Assembly: GCF_040537815.1 (NCBI RefSeq)
Contig: NZ_JBEWSZ010000002.1
Span: forward strand, 310,001-374,000
Reading direction: 5' to 3'
DNA from: Mesorhizobium shangrilense
Lineage (GTDB): Bacteria > Pseudomonadota > Alphaproteobacteria > Rhizobiales > Rhizobiaceae
Length of the DNA stretch: 64,000 nt
Shown here piece after piece: positions 54,548 through 64,000 of the stretch. Both the position numbers and the translations under genes were made by a program. The notes under the pieces are model-generated. The model was not told where the DNA came from and did not search any database. It saw only the letters and a program-made list of their open reading frames with translations. How positions within the stretch are numbered: position 1 is the first letter of the stretch; every line of letters begins with the position of its first letter.

Positions 54548-55582
54548 GTGAATTTTAAATTGTCCGCCGCCACCGCGGCCCTGGCCTTGTTGGCCGCAAC
54601 CAGCTTCGCCCAGGCCGAAGGTGAACTCAACATCTACAATTGGGGCAACTACACCAGCCCCGACGTCATCAAGAAGTTCGAGGAGAAGTACAAGGTCAAG
54701 GTGACGATCACCGACTACGACTCCAACGACACGGCACTTGCCAAGGTGCGCCAGGGCGGCAGCGGCTTCGACATCGCAGTTCCCTCGCAGACCCACCTGC
54801 CGATCTGGATCAAGGAAGGGCTTCTGCTCGAGACCAATCCGGGCGGCATGGAGAACGCCAAGAACATCGCGACCGAATGGGCCAATCCAGAATTCGATCC
54901 CGGCCGCAAATATTCCGTGCCGTGGGCCTGGGGAACGGTCGGCACCGTCGTCAACACCAGCACCTACAAGGGCGATATCAACACCTGGGGCATCATCTTC
55001 AATACGCCCGATGAGTTGAAAGGCAAGGTCAATGTCGTTCCTGAAATGAAGGACGTCATGACCGCCGCGATCCGCTATGTCGGCGGCGAGCAGTGCACGG
55101 CTGACAGGGATGTGCTGAAGAAGGTGCGCGACCTGTTGGTTGCGGCCAAGCCAAACTGGGTCGCCATGGAATACAGCGCCATCGACAAGATGAAGGCCGG
55201 CGATTTCCAGGCCTCCACCACCTGGAACGGGGCGGGACTGCGCATCCGGCTGGCGCGCCCCGAAGTCCATTTCGGCTATCCGAAGGAAGGCTTCACCTAC
55301 TGGAGCGACAACGTCGTCGTGCTGAAGGACGCCAAGAACGTCGAGAACGCCAAGCTGTTCCAGAACTTCATCATGGACCCCGAGATCGCGGCCGGGCTTT
55401 CCGCCTATCACCGCTATGCGAACGGCATCGCCGGGTCGGAGACGTTCATGCCGGCGGAGATGAAGGACGCACCCGAGATCATTATCCCGGAGGCCAGCAA
55501 ACCGCATGGCACGATGGCCATGATGTGCGCGGCGGAGACTGACGCGATCTACACCAAGATCTGGACTGAACTTCAGAAGTAA
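54548..55582 (+). CDS. potD: Polyamine-type periplasmic binding protein, second tandem copy
   Basis: A 344-residue paralogue of the preceding product, with its own signal peptide (cleavage near SFAQAEG) and the same LNIYNWGNYTSPDVIKKFEE start and YTKIWTELQK end. The start is GTG with AAAGGGAA upstream. Differences cluster in surface loops and around some binding-cleft positions (TYIPIW versus THLPIW, TDAYKG versus TSTYKG), so the two may bind different amines for one PotABC. It is followed by another hairpin. Confidence 0.92.
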   Translation: MNFKLSAATAALALLAATSFAQAEGELNIYNWGNYTSPDVIKKFEEKYKVKVTITDYDSNDTALAKVRQGGSGFDIAVPSQTHLPIWIKEGLLLETNPGGMENAKNIATEWANPEFDPGRKYSVPWAWGTVGTVVNTSTYKGDINTWGIIFNTPDELKGKVNVVPEMKDVMTAAIRYVGGEQCTADRDVLKKVRDLLVAAKPNWVAMEYSAIDKMKAGDFQASTTWNGAGLRIRLARPEVHFGYPKEGFTYWSDNVVVLKDAKNVENAKLFQNFIMDPEIAAGLSAYHRYANGIAGSETFMPAEMKDAPEIIIPEASKPHGTMAMMCAAETDAIYTKIWTELQK

Positions 55583-55594
55583 GCAGACCATCGG

Positions 55595-55620
55595 AGCCTG
55601 GCACCAACTGGTGCCGGGCT
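55595..55620 (+). terminator. Stem-loop after the second potD gene
   Basis: AGCCTGGCACCA (55595-55606) pairs with TGGTGCCGGGCT (55609-55620), 11 of 12 positions. It is placed after potD like the hairpin at 54456. There is no T run, so it may be a processing or stabilising structure. TCACATTGCAG follows at 55622, as it does after the first hairpin at 54503. Confidence 0.5.
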
Positions 55621-55644
55621 CTCACATTGCAGGCAGGTGATGCC

Positions 55645-56841
55645 ATGAGTTCCTACCGCAACAGCGATCCGTTGCCGCCGATCATGCAGGGCTCGCCGCC
55701 CACGCTGGTGCCGCCGAAGCTCGACTGGGACCGGGCGCCATGGAACCGTTGGGCCTTCCAGCACATCCGCGAAATCCTGCCGACCGTCGAAGTCTGGCGC
55801 GGCAATGGCCATCGCCATCGCTTCGAGCGCGCCGAGATCGATCTCGACACGCTGCCGGTCGAGGACAGCGAAGGCAGGCCTTCGACGCTGGCCGGGCTGC
55901 TCGACGAGACCTATACGGACGGCTTCCTCGTGCTCAAGGACGGCAAGGTCGCCTATGAGCGCTATTTCAACGGCATGACCGACCGCACGCTGCACCTGTC
56001 GCAGTCGATGGCGAAGTCGATCACCGGCTCGGTGTTCGGCATATTGGTCGGGCGCGGCCTGATCGATCCGGCGCTGCCGGTGACAAAATACCTGCCGGAA
56101 CTCGGCGCTACCGGATGGGTCGGCGCCAGCGTGCAGCATGTGCTGGACATGACGACCGGGGTGCGCTTTTCAGAAGAGTATACCGACCGCTATTCCGAAA
56201 TCGGCCAGGTCGACGTCGCCACCGGCTGGAAGCCGGTGCCGCCAGGCAGCGATCCGGCCTTCCGCTGGCCTTCCCATATGTTCGAGCTGATCCTTGGTCT
56301 CAAGGACACGATCCGGCCGCATGGCGAGAAATTCGAATATCGCTCGATCGAGACCGACGTGCTTGCCTTCATCATGGAGCGGGTGACCGGCAAGCGGCTG
56401 GCGCAACTGGTCTCGGAAGAGCTCTGGCAAAAGCTCGGCGCCGAGGAAAGCGCCTGCTTCACCGTCGACAGCGCCGGTTATGCCCTTGCCGATGGCGGAT
56501 TCAACGCCACGCTGCGCGACTATGGCCGGTTCGGCCAGATGATCCTCGACAATGGGCGCGGCATCGTGCCGGCCGACTGGATCGAGGCAACGCGCAACGG
56601 CAGGCATGGGCCGGATTTCAGTTCGAGCCTGCCCGAAGGCAGTTACCGCAACCAGTTCTGGATCGAGGATCCACGCTCGCGCGCGCTGATGTGCCGGGGC
56701 GTGTTCGGGCAGATGATCCATATCGACTGGAACACAGGAATGGTCGTGGTGAAGCTTTCGACCTGGCCGGATTTCAGCAATGTCGCCTATTCGGTGGCAA
56801 CGGTGAAGGCCGTGCACGCCATCGCCGCCGCCCTGGCCTGA
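55645..56841 (+). CDS. Serine hydrolase of the beta-lactamase/NylB group, first copy
   Basis: A 398-residue penicillin-recognising-fold enzyme. The SxxK motif is SMAK with Ser121 and Lys124, and the catalytic tyrosine is likely Tyr232 in FEYRSIETD. Architecture and length resemble 6-aminohexanoate-dimer hydrolase (NylB) and related esterases/amidases. It has no signal peptide, so it is probably cytoplasmic. AGGTGA before the ATG at 55645 supports this start over one 18 bp upstream. It lies just after the second potD and before a paralogue. Confidence 0.88.
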   Translation: MSSYRNSDPLPPIMQGSPPTLVPPKLDWDRAPWNRWAFQHIREILPTVEVWRGNGHRHRFERAEIDLDTLPVEDSEGRPSTLAGLLDETYTDGFLVLKDGKVAYERYFNGMTDRTLHLSQSMAKSITGSVFGILVGRGLIDPALPVTKYLPELGATGWVGASVQHVLDMTTGVRFSEEYTDRYSEIGQVDVATGWKPVPPGSDPAFRWPSHMFELILGLKDTIRPHGEKFEYRSIETDVLAFIMERVTGKRLAQLVSEELWQKLGAEESACFTVDSAGYALADGGFNATLRDYGRFGQMILDNGRGIVPADWIEATRNGRHGPDFSSSLPEGSYRNQFWIEDPRSRALMCRGVFGQMIHIDWNTGMVVVKLSTWPDFSNVAYSVATVKAVHAIAAALA

Positions 56842-56887
56842 GCCCAGAAAAGACCAATCCTAAGAACAAGACCCGGAAGGAACCGCC

Positions 56888-58069
56888 ATGACCGGCAAGA
56901 CCGCGTTCGAAACCCGATATGGCTTTGCCCGCAGCAAGGTGCAGCTCGCCAACTGGCGTGAAAACCCGTTCAACCGGTGGTCGTTCCAGAACCTTGGCGA
57001 ACTGGTGCCGACCGCGCGCATCGCGGCTGCGCCGGGCGCCAGCGAAGCACCGGCTCAGGACCTGGGCGAGCTGATCAACGAGAAGGTCGCCATTTCCGGC
57101 GGCACTGAGACCGTGGCCGCCTTCCTCGCGCGCTCGAGCACCGATGCGCTGACGATCATGAAGGGCGGCAAGCTTGTCGGCGACTGGTTCGCGCCGCATA
57201 TGGAATTCAGCGCCCGCCATATCGTCTTTTCGGTCAGCAAGTCGCTGACCGCGATCGTGGCCGGCATATTGGAAGGCGAGGGGGCTTTCGACCCGAAAGC
57301 CCCGGTGGCCAGCTACATTCCGGAAGCCGCCGGCTCGGCCTATGGCGACGCAACGGCGCGACATGTGCTGGACATGACGGTCAGCCTCGATTTCGAGGAA
57401 GCCTATCTAGACCCGGAAAGCGCCTTTGCCCGCTACCGCCGCGCCACGCTGTGGAACCCAGGCGGCGGCAGCGAAAGCCTGCGCGAATTTCTGCTGACCC
57501 TGCAGCGCCTCGCCGAGCCGCACGGCCAGACCTTCCGCTACCGCTCGCCCAACTCCGACCTGCTCGGCCTGCTGCTCGAACGCGCGTCGGGCCAGCGCTT
57601 CACCGACCTGATGCGCGACAAGCTATGGCAGCCGCTGGGTGCGGTGGGCGAAGCCTCGGTGGGTGTCGACATGGAAGGCACGGCGCGCACCGCCGGCGGC
57701 ATTTCGGTGACGCCGCGCGATCTCGCCCGTGTCGGCGAGATGATGCGGCAAGGCGGCATGGCCAATGGCCGGCGCATCGTGCCGCAGGCGTGGGTCGAGG
57801 ATACGACCAGCACCGGCGGCAGTTCGGATGCCTGGCAGCGCGGCACGATGGTGCCGCTGTTTCCGCAAGGCCGCTACCGCAACAAATGGTACCAGTCGGG
57901 CAAGCCGAGCGGCGCCTATTGCGGCATCGGCATCCACGGCCAGTGGCTCTATGTCGACCCGGAGGCGGAAGTGGTCATCGCGAAGATGTCGTCGCAGCCG
58001 GAGCCGGTCGACGATCCGCTGGATATCGAGATCGTCGCCTTCTTCGAGGGGCTGACCCGGCTGGTCTGA
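56888..58069 (+). CDS. Serine hydrolase of the beta-lactamase/NylB group, second copy
   Basis: A 393-residue paralogue of the preceding enzyme. SxxK is SVSK (Ser115, Lys118) and the probable catalytic tyrosine is Tyr218 in FRYRSPNSD. Both proteins share NRWxFQ near the N-terminus and the HVLDMT segment, but identity overall is modest. No signal peptide is seen. AAGGAACCGCC precedes the ATG. It starts 46 bp after the first copy and is probably in its operon. Natural amide or ester substrates are unknown. Confidence 0.87.
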   Translation: MTGKTAFETRYGFARSKVQLANWRENPFNRWSFQNLGELVPTARIAAAPGASEAPAQDLGELINEKVAISGGTETVAAFLARSSTDALTIMKGGKLVGDWFAPHMEFSARHIVFSVSKSLTAIVAGILEGEGAFDPKAPVASYIPEAAGSAYGDATARHVLDMTVSLDFEEAYLDPESAFARYRRATLWNPGGGSESLREFLLTLQRLAEPHGQTFRYRSPNSDLLGLLLERASGQRFTDLMRDKLWQPLGAVGEASVGVDMEGTARTAGGISVTPRDLARVGEMMRQGGMANGRRIVPQAWVEDTTSTGGSSDAWQRGTMVPLFPQGRYRNKWYQSGKPSGAYCGIGIHGQWLYVDPEAEVVIAKMSSQPEPVDDPLDIEIVAFFEGLTRLV

Positions 58070-58110
58070 ACCTCCCAGCGCGGTTCCATTCCCGCATGCT
58101 TTCCTGTGGA

Positions 58111-58145
58111 CCGCCCGCGACGGTTGAAAACGTCGCGGTTGGCGG
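58111..58145. terminator. Hairpin between the second serine hydrolase gene and tex
   Basis: CGCGACG (58116-58122) pairs with CGTCGCG (58131-58137) around an 8-base AT-rich loop, with partial outer pairing CCGCC / GGCGG. No T tract follows. It may end the upstream operon. Confidence 0.4.
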
Positions 58146-58198
58146 GGCCGGTATCTACGCCTATGGTCGCCGCTCCTTTCGACTAGAGCGGGAACGAC

Positions 58199-60520
58199 AT
58201 GGCATCCGACATCAAGCGCATCGCAGCGATCATCGCCACCGAGATCACCGCACGGCCTGAACAGGCCGCCGCGGCGATCGAACTGCTGGACGAGGGTGCC
58301 ACGGTGCCGTTCGTGGCGCGCTACCGCAAGGAAGTCACCGGTGGACTGGACGACACGCAACTGCGCCTGCTTGCCGAGCGGCTTGCCTATCTGCGTGAAC
58401 TCGACGCGCGCCGCGACACGATCCTCGGTTCGATCCGCGAGCAGGGCAAGCTGACGGCAGAGCTAGAGACGAAGATCATTGCCGCCGTCACCAAGGCGGA
58501 GCTGGAAGACATCTACCTGCCTTACAAGCCCAAGCGCCGCACCAAGGCCGAGATCGCCAGGGAGCGCGGGCTGGGGCCGCTGGCGGAGGCCATCCTCGCT
58601 AATCGTTCGCAGGTGCCCGCCGAACTGGCCTTGGCCTATGTCACCGAGGAGGTTGCCGATATCAAGGCGGCGATCGACGGCGCGCGCGACATCCTGTCGG
58701 AACAATTCGCCGAGAATGCCGATCTGGTCGGCAAGCTGAGGACCTACATGAAGGAACGCGCCTTCATGCGCGCCAGGGTCGTCGACGGCAAGCAGGAGGC
58801 CGGCGCGAAATTCTCGGATTACTTTGATCACTTCGAGCGCTGGGCCACGGTGCCCAGCCATCGCGCGCTGGCCATGCTGCGCGGCCGCAACGAGGAAGTG
58901 CTGTCGCTCGACATCGACGTCGATGCCGACGACACGTCGCCGGTGAAGCCGGTCGAGCGGATGATCGCCAATGCCTATGCCATCGGTGGCAGCCTGCCGG
59001 GCGACCGCTGGCTGGCGGAGGTCGCCGGCTGGACCTGGCGCATAAAACTGTCGCTGCACTTGACGCTTGACCTGATGCGGGACCTGCGCGAGCGGGCCGA
59101 GGAGGAGGCGATCCATGTCTTTGCCCGCAACCTCAAGGACCTGCTGCTGGCGGCCCCGGCCGGTTCGCGCGCCACGATGGGGCTCGACCCCGGCATCCGC
59201 ACCGGCGTCAAGGTGGCGGTGGTCGACGGCACCGGCAAGGTGCTGACGACGACGACGGTCTACCCGTTCCCGCCCAGGAACGATGTGCGCGGCACCCAGG
59301 CGGAACTGGCGAAGCTCATCCGCCTGCACAAGGTCGAGCTGATTTCGATAGGCAATGGCACCGGCAGCCGCGAGACGGAAAAGCTGGTGGCCGACATGCT
59401 GTCCGACATGCCGGCGGATGGCGGTCCCAAGCCGCTGAAGGTGATCGTCAGCGAAGCCGGCGCATCGGTCTATTCGGCGTCGGCAACGGCCGCGGCCGAG
59501 TTTCCCGACCTCGATGTCTCGCTGCGCGGCGCGGTGTCGATCGCACGGCGCCTGCAGGATCCGCTGGCCGAACTGGTCAAGATCGAACCCAAGTCGATCG
59601 GCGTCGGCCAGTACCAGCACGATGTCGACCAGTACCGGCTCGGCCGCTCGCTGGAAGCGGTGGTCGAGGACGCGGTCAATGCCGTCGGTGTCGATCTCAA
59701 CACCGCCTCGGCGCCGCTGCTGGCGCGCGTGTCAGGTCTTGGCGCCTCGCTCGCCGACGCCATCGTCGCGCATCGCGATGCCACTGGCCCCTTCGCCAGC
59801 CGCCGCGATCTGTTGAAGGTGCCGCGCCTTGGACCTCGCGCGTTCGAACAATCCGCGGGCTTCCTGCGCATCGCCAATGGCAGCGAGCCGCTCGATGCCT
59901 CGTCGGTGCATCCGGAAGCATATGGCGTGGCCAAGAAGATCGTCGCGGCCTGCGGGCGCGATGTCCGTTCGCTGATGGGCGACAGTGCTGCACTCAAGGC
60001 GCTCGATCCACGCGTCTTCGTCGACGAGCGCTTCGGCTTGCCGACGGTGCGCGACATCCTGGCGGAGCTGGAGAAGCCTGGCCGAGACCCGCGCCCTGGC
60101 TTCAAGACGGCGACCTTCGCGGATGGTATCGATGACATCAAGGACCTGAAACCCGGCATGCTGCTGGAGGGCACGGTGACCAATGTCGCCGCCTTCGGCG
60201 CTTTCGTCGATATCGGCGTGCATCAGGACGGACTTGTGCATGTCTCGCAGCTGGCCGACCGTTTCATCAAGGATGCGCATGAGGTGGTGAAGGCCGGCGA
60301 CGTGGTGAAGGTGCGCGTCGTCGAGGTCGACATCAAGCGCAAGCGCATCGCGCTTTCCATGCGCAAGGATGGCGGCGAGGGCGGCGCATCGCGCGGCGGA
60401 CCGCGCGACAATGGTGGCGGCCGGCGCGCGCCGCGCGGACCGGCGCCGCAGCGCCAGCCTGAAAAGCCGTCGCAGGGAGCGTTTGGTGCGGCATTGGCGG
60501 ATGCGCTGAAGCGGAAGTAG
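58199..60520 (+). CDS. tex: Tex-family S1 RNA-binding transcription accessory protein
   Basis: A 773-residue protein of normal Tex length. Domains in order are an N-terminal helical region ([19 protein letters not shown]), a YqgF/RNase H-like domain ([20 protein letters not shown]), tandem helix-hairpin-helix motifs ([17 protein letters not shown]), and an S1 domain ([20 protein letters not shown]) at about 655-725. The tail is Gly/Arg/Pro-rich. Tex binds RNA and transcription complexes in the cytoplasm. The next gene converges with no base between the two stop codons. Confidence 0.95.
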   Translation: MASDIKRIAAIIATEITARPEQAAAAIELLDEGATVPFVARYRKEVTGGLDDTQLRLLAERLAYLRELDARRDTILGSIREQGKLTAELETKIIAAVTKAELEDIYLPYKPKRRTKAEIARERGLGPLAEAILANRSQVPAELALAYVTEEVADIKAAIDGARDILSEQFAENADLVGKLRTYMKERAFMRARVVDGKQEAGAKFSDYFDHFERWATVPSHRALAMLRGRNEEVLSLDIDVDADDTSPVKPVERMIANAYAIGGSLPGDRWLAEVAGWTWRIKLSLHLTLDLMRDLRERAEEEAIHVFARNLKDLLLAAPAGSRATMGLDPGIRTGVKVAVVDGTGKVLTTTTVYPFPPRNDVRGTQAELAKLIRLHKVELISIGNGTGSRETEKLVADMLSDMPADGGPKPLKVIVSEAGASVYSASATAAAEFPDLDVSLRGAVSIARRLQDPLAELVKIEPKSIGVGQYQHDVDQYRLGRSLEAVVEDAVNAVGVDLNTASAPLLARVSGLGASLADAIVAHRDATGPFASRRDLLKVPRLGPRAFEQSAGFLRIANGSEPLDASSVHPEAYGVAKKIVAACGRDVRSLMGDSAALKALDPRVFVDERFGLPTVRDILAELEKPGRDPRPGFKTATFADGIDDIKDLKPGMLLEGTVTNVAAFGAFVDIGVHQDGLVHVSQLADRFIKDAHEVVKAGDVVKVRVVEVDIKRKRIALSMRKDGGEGGASRGGPRDNGGGRRAPRGPAPQRQPEKPSQGAFGAALADALKRK

Positions 60521-61432
60521 CTACCAAGCCAGAACAGCCGGCTCCTTCTCAACCTGGCCCGACAGCCAGTCGCGAAAACTGGCAACCGGTGGGTGGCCGC
60601 GCATGTCGTGTGGCACGACGAGATAATAGGCACTGCGGCTTTGCATCGGCCGGCCCGGCGCCGGTACGAGCTGGCCGCGCTGCAATTCGCCGGCGATCAG
60701 GATCTGCGGCAACAAAGCGACGCCCAGCCCGGCCATGCAGGCCTGTGCTGCCGTGCCGAACTGCTCGAACTGCATGCCCGGTCCGGTAGGCGCGCTCAGG
60801 CCCTCATATTCGAACCATTCCGTCCATGCGCCCGGCCGCGTCGCCATGTGCAGAAGCGGCAGGCGGCCAATGTCGGCCGGGGTGGCGATGGCACGGCCGG
60901 CGAGGAATTCCGGCGAAGCCACAGGCGCCACGGTCTCATGCACCAGCAAGGTGGAATCGGCATCCGGCCAGTCCGGCATGCCATAATGGATGGCCGCGTC
61001 CAGCCGCTCCCTGGCGAAGTCGAAGCGGCCGACACGGGTGACGAAATTGATGGTGATGTCGGGATTGTTCTCGACGAAGCCGGGGATCATGGGCATCAGC
61101 CAGCGCGTGCCGAAGGTCGGCAATATGGCAAGGTTCAATATGCCACTATGCCGATTGCTCATCAATCCAAGCGCAGCGTCGCGCAACTGCCCGAGTGCCG
61201 AACGCACCGCTTCGGCATAGATTTCGCCAGCCACGGACAGCCGCACATTGCGGCTGTCGCGCTCGAACAATCGGCGACCGAACTGATCTTCCAATAATTT
61301 GATTTGCCGACTGACGGCGCCCTGGGTCAAGTCGAGCTCCTGGGCAGCGGCGGTGAAACTGCCCAGACGCGCCACAGCCTCGAAGGCGGCAAGGGCACAG
61401 ATATTCGGCAAAAGACGGCGCTGGACGTTCAT
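60521..61432 (-). CDS. LysR-family regulator of the GcvA type, divergent from gcdH
   Basis: A 303-residue LysR regulator. The helix-turn-helix is in SFTAAAQELDLTQGAVSRQI, and the effector domain spans about 95-295 (LNLAILPTFGTRWLMPMIPG, as in GcvA-like proteins). It is divergent from the glutaryl-CoA dehydrogenase gene with 156 bp between starts and probably controls it, as is common for this gene pair in rhizobia. The inducer may be a lysine/tryptophan catabolite. Its stop codon touches that of tex. Confidence 0.9.
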   Translation of the reverse strand: MNVQRRLLPNICALAAFEAVARLGSFTAAAQELDLTQGAVSRQIKLLEDQFGRRLFERDSRNVRLSVAGEIYAEAVRSALGQLRDAALGLMSNRHSGILNLAILPTFGTRWLMPMIPGFVENNPDITINFVTRVGRFDFARERLDAAIHYGMPDWPDADSTLLVHETVAPVASPEFLAGRAIATPADIGRLPLLHMATRPGAWTEWFEYEGLSAPTGPGMQFEQFGTAAQACMAGLGVALLPQILIAGELQRGQLVPAPGRPMQSRSAYYLVVPHDMRGHPPVASFRDWLSGQVEKEPAVLAW

Positions 61433-61588
61433 AATTCATTACTAACACTCATGGATTGGTGAAGCAATTTCGTTTGATTTTTTCGGGCCGGAGGCGGATA
61501 AGCCGGGGCAATTCAGGATTTTTGTCTGTGCCTGTTCCCCAGGATCGCTGATAGTTTTGGGCGACACGCATGAGTTTGGGAGAGAGCC

Positions 61589-62785
61589 ATGGCCGCCGAC
61601 AAGAATACATTCGTCTGGGAAGATCCGTTCCTGTTCGAGGACCAGCTGTCGGAAGACGAGCGCATGATGCGCGATGCGGCGGCCAGTTTTGCCGCCGACA
61701 AGCTCGCGCCGCGCATCGAGCAGGCCTATCTCAACGAGACTTCCGACCCGTCGATCTTCCGTGAAATGGGCGAGGCCGGTCTGCTCGGCATCACCATCCC
61801 AGAGGAATATGGCGGGCTCGGCTCGAATTACGTGACCTACGGGCTGGTCGCGCGCGAGATCGACCGCATCGATTCCGGCTACCGCTCGATGATGTCGGTG
61901 CAGTCGTCGCTGGTGATGTATCCGATCCATGCCTATGGCTCGGAAGAGCAGCGCAAGAAGTATCTGCCCAAGCTCGCCAGCGGCGAATGGATCGGCTGCT
62001 TCGGCCTGACCGAGCCGGATGCCGGCTCCGATCCGGGCGGTATGAAGACGCGGGCCGAAAAGACCGCGAACGGCTACAAGCTCACCGGCTCGAAGATGTG
62101 GATTTCCAACGCGCCGATCGCCGACGTCTTTGTCGTCTGGGCGAAGTTGAAGGGCGAGAACGGCAAGGACGATATCCGCGGCTTCGTGCTGGAAAAGGGC
62201 ATGAAGGGGCTTTCGGCGCCGAAGATCGGCGGCAAGCTCAGCCTGCGCGCGTCGATCACCGGCGAAGTGGTGATGGAAGGCGTCGAGGTCGGTGAAGATG
62301 CGCTGCTGCCCAACGTCGCCGGCCTGAAGGGGCCGTTCGGCTGTCTCAACCGCGCCCGCTACGGCATTTCCTGGGGCGTCATGGGCGTCGCCGAGGATTG
62401 CTGGTTCCGCGCCCGCCAGTATGGCCTCGACCGCAAGCAGTTCGGCAAGCCGCTGGCCGGCACGCAGCTGTACCAGAAGAAGCTCGCCGACATGCAGACC
62501 GAGATCGCGCTGGGGCTGCAGGCCTCCTTGCGTGTCGGACGGCTGATGGATCAGGGCAAGATGGCGCCGGAGATGATCTCCATCGTCAAGCGCAACAATT
62601 GCGGCAAGGCGCTCGACATCGCCCGCCAGGCCCGCGACATGCATGGCGGCAACGGCATCCAGATCGGCTACCACGTCATGCGCCATGCGCAGAACCTGGA
62701 GACCGTCAACACCTATGAGGGTACGCATGACGTGCACGCGTTGATCCTCGGTCGGGCGCAGACGGGAATCCAAGCGTTTTTCTGA
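61589..62785 (+). CDS. gcdH: Glutaryl-CoA dehydrogenase
   Basis: A 398-residue acyl-CoA dehydrogenase. It begins with [20 protein letters not shown], typical of glutaryl-CoA dehydrogenase. Acyl-CoA dehydrogenase motifs are [20 protein letters not shown] (FAD/substrate) and [10 protein letters not shown] with catalytic Glu377. It converts glutaryl-CoA to crotonyl-CoA with decarboxylation in lysine and tryptophan breakdown, passing electrons to ETF. GGGAGAGCC precedes the ATG. It is the only structural gene of its unit here, with the divergent LysR gene as likely regulator. Confidence 0.95.
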   Translation: MAADKNTFVWEDPFLFEDQLSEDERMMRDAAASFAADKLAPRIEQAYLNETSDPSIFREMGEAGLLGITIPEEYGGLGSNYVTYGLVAREIDRIDSGYRSMMSVQSSLVMYPIHAYGSEEQRKKYLPKLASGEWIGCFGLTEPDAGSDPGGMKTRAEKTANGYKLTGSKMWISNAPIADVFVVWAKLKGENGKDDIRGFVLEKGMKGLSAPKIGGKLSLRASITGEVVMEGVEVGEDALLPNVAGLKGPFGCLNRARYGISWGVMGVAEDCWFRARQYGLDRKQFGKPLAGTQLYQKKLADMQTEIALGLQASLRVGRLMDQGKMAPEMISIVKRNNCGKALDIARQARDMHGGNGIQIGYHVMRHAQNLETVNTYEGTHDVHALILGRAQTGIQAFF

Positions 62786-62796
62786 GCCCTACGGTT
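62786..62796. other. Start of the gcdH-transglutaminase intergenic region
   Basis: The gap 62786-63113 (328 bp) is mostly the palindromic repeat at 62797-62963. The remaining 150 bp before the next gene show no coding sequence or strong terminator. Confidence 0.5.
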
Positions 62797-62963
62797 CGTC
62801 ATCCTCGGGCTTGACCCTAGGATCCTGTGTGTTGGTTCGGGTGTAAGGTTGAAGTGGGAAGGAGGCCGAGAGGATCCTGGTCGTCCCCTTCGGCCGAAGT
62901 CGCGGCATGGATCCCGGGGTCTGCGCCGCGTCGCTTCGCTCCTTGCTTCGCCCCAGGATGACG
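62797..62963. repeat. Intergenic element bounded by inverted repeats, rhizobial type
   Basis: CGTCATCCTCGGGC (62797-62810) and GCCCCAGGATGACG (62950-62963) are inverted repeats matching at 13 of 14 positions and enclose about 140 bp. AGGATCC words inside repeat in both orientations. Elements beginning CGTCATCCT and ending AGGATGACG are, as I recall, common between genes in Mesorhizobium and related genomes. A copy number search would settle this. Confidence 0.6.
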
Positions 62964-63113
62964 AAGATACGAAGGCTTTCGCCGGTCGCGTAGCTCCCGT
63001 GGCGCATTCCATAGCCGTTTAAATTAGGTGCAGCGCAACATCCGCTTGGAGATTGGCGGCCAGATGTGTCAGGGTTCAGCGAATTCGTTTGAAACGCTGA
63101 ATTCCGGGGCCCC

Positions 63114-64000
63114 ATGGCAATTCTGGCAGCCGTCTATCACCTGACCCACTACAAATACGACCGGCCGGTGGTTCTCGGCCCCCAGGTCATCAGGCTGCAG
63201 CCGGCGCCGCATTCCCGCACCAAGGTGCTCAGCCATTCGCTGAAGGTCGAGCCGGCCAACCACTTCGTCAATTTGCAGCAGGACCCCTACGGCAATTTCC
63301 TCGCCCGTTTCGTCTTTCCCGAGCCGGTGACGGAGCTGAAGATCGAGGTCGATCTCGTCGCCGACATGACGGTCTACAATCCGTTCGATTTCTTCGTCGA
63401 GCCGTCGGCCGAGATTTTTCCGTTCGAATATCCCGAGGACATCCGGGACGATTTGACGATCTACCGGACACCGGAGCCAGCGGGTCCGCTGCTGTCGGCC
63501 TTTCTAAAGACGATCGATCGCCAACCGGCCAACACCGTCAATTTCCTCGTCGATCTCAATGCCCGGCTGCAGCGCGAGATCGCCTATATCGTGCGCATGG
63601 AAACCGGCGTGTTCTCGCCGGAGGAAACGCTGGCTGCCGCCAAGGGGTCCTGCCGGGATACGAGCTGGCTGCTGGTGCAAATCCTGCGCAATCTCGGCAT
63701 CGCCGCGCGCTTCGTTTCCGGCTACCTGATCCAGCTCAAGCCCGACCTCGTGGCACTTGACGGGCCGCCCGGAACCGCAGTCGATTTCACCGATCTGCAT
63801 GCCTGGTGCGAGGTCTATCTGCCGGGCGCCGGCTGGATCGGCTTCGATCCGACCTCCGGCCTGCTCACCGGTGAAAGCCATGTACCGCTGGCGGCGACGC
63901 CGCATTTCCGCAACGCTGCCCCGATTTCCGGCATGGCGAGCTTCGCCAATGTCGAGTTCGGCTTCGAGATGCGGGTCGACCGCATCGCCGAGCATCCGCG
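63114..64000 (+). CDS. Transglutaminase-family protein, N-terminal part, cut by window edge
   Basis: Reading from the ATG at 63114, the frame is open to the end of the window (295 complete codons). It starts with AAVYHLTHYKYDRPVVLGPQ, a transglutaminase N-terminal beta domain. The catalytic core has Cys in AKGSCRDTSW, His in DLHAWCEVY and Asp in GFDPTSG, a complete Cys-His-Asp triad. In Rhizobiales this N-terminus usually belongs to proteins of about 1100 residues with a C-terminal DUF2126 region, which would lie outside the window. Substrate unknown. Confidence 0.88.
   Translation, partial: MAILAAVYHLTHYKYDRPVVLGPQVIRLQPAPHSRTKVLSHSLKVEPANHFVNLQQDPYGNFLARFVFPEPVTELKIEVDLVADMTVYNPFDFFVEPSAEIFPFEYPEDIRDDLTIYRTPEPAGPLLSAFLKTIDRQPANTVNFLVDLNARLQREIAYIVRMETGVFSPEETLAAAKGSCRDTSWLLVQILRNLGIAARFVSGYLIQLKPDLVALDGPPGTAVDFTDLHAWCEVYLPGAGWIGFDPTSGLLTGESHVPLAATPHFRNAAPISGMASFANVEFGFEMRVDRIAEHP

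Overview
The window reads as chromosomal DNA of a high-GC alphaproteobacterium of the order Rhizobiales, most likely Mesorhizobium or a close Phyllobacteriaceae relative. The reasons are the rhizobial-type flagellar cluster (flaF, flbT, motC, motE, the LuxR-type pair visN/visR and the OmpR-type regulator rem, with no fliA-like gene), two flagellins that start MSSIMTN, and two intergenic repeats of rhizobial type. The genus is inferred, not proven.

Layout. 1-2374: a LysR regulator cut by the window edge, a cupin protein and an alpha/beta hydrolase. 2390-5630: flhA-fliR-fliJ-like. 5767-10977: five non-flagellar genes (monooxygenase-like protein, MarR regulator, epimerase, ClC channel, MFS exporter) that separate flhA-fliR from fliQ. 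11340-43357: the main flagellar cluster. On the minus strand are flgE-flgK-flgL-flaF-flbT-flgD-fliQ, rem, fliF-fliH-motB-motC-fliK-transglycosylase, two flagellins, flgB-flgC-fliE-flgG-flgA-flgI-motE-flgH-fliL-fliP, and DUF1217-flgF-fliI-unknown. On the plus strand is motA-fliM-fliN-fliG-flhB-unknown. 43438-44912: visN-visR. 45512-46705: a TMEM43-like membrane protein. 46780-58069: a polyamine/amide region with an acetylpolyamine amidohydrolase, TetR regulator, YtcJ-like amidohydrolase, potABC, two tandem potD genes and two NylB-like serine hydrolases. 58199-64000: tex, a LysR regulator divergent from glutaryl-CoA dehydrogenase, and the start of a large transglutaminase-family protein.

How the genes work together. 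Basal body, export apparatus, rod, hook, filament, motor and switch genes are nearly all here, with the VisNR and Rem regulators. The main observation is a shared promoter layout in front of seven flagellar transcription units: a proximal 7-mer close to GCGCAAG, usually with a degenerate second copy 11 bp upstream, then 10 bp, then a TAnnnT-like -10. This is the geometry of PhoB-type activator sites that replace the -35 element. Since Rem is a PhoB/OmpR-type regulator encoded inside the cluster, I propose these are Rem boxes. One flagellin gene lacks the box and carries a perfect 10+10 bp palindrome instead.

All calls come from reading the sequence and from family knowledge. No database search or computation was run. 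Start codons were chosen from ribosome binding sites, overlaps and family N-termini where these were visible.
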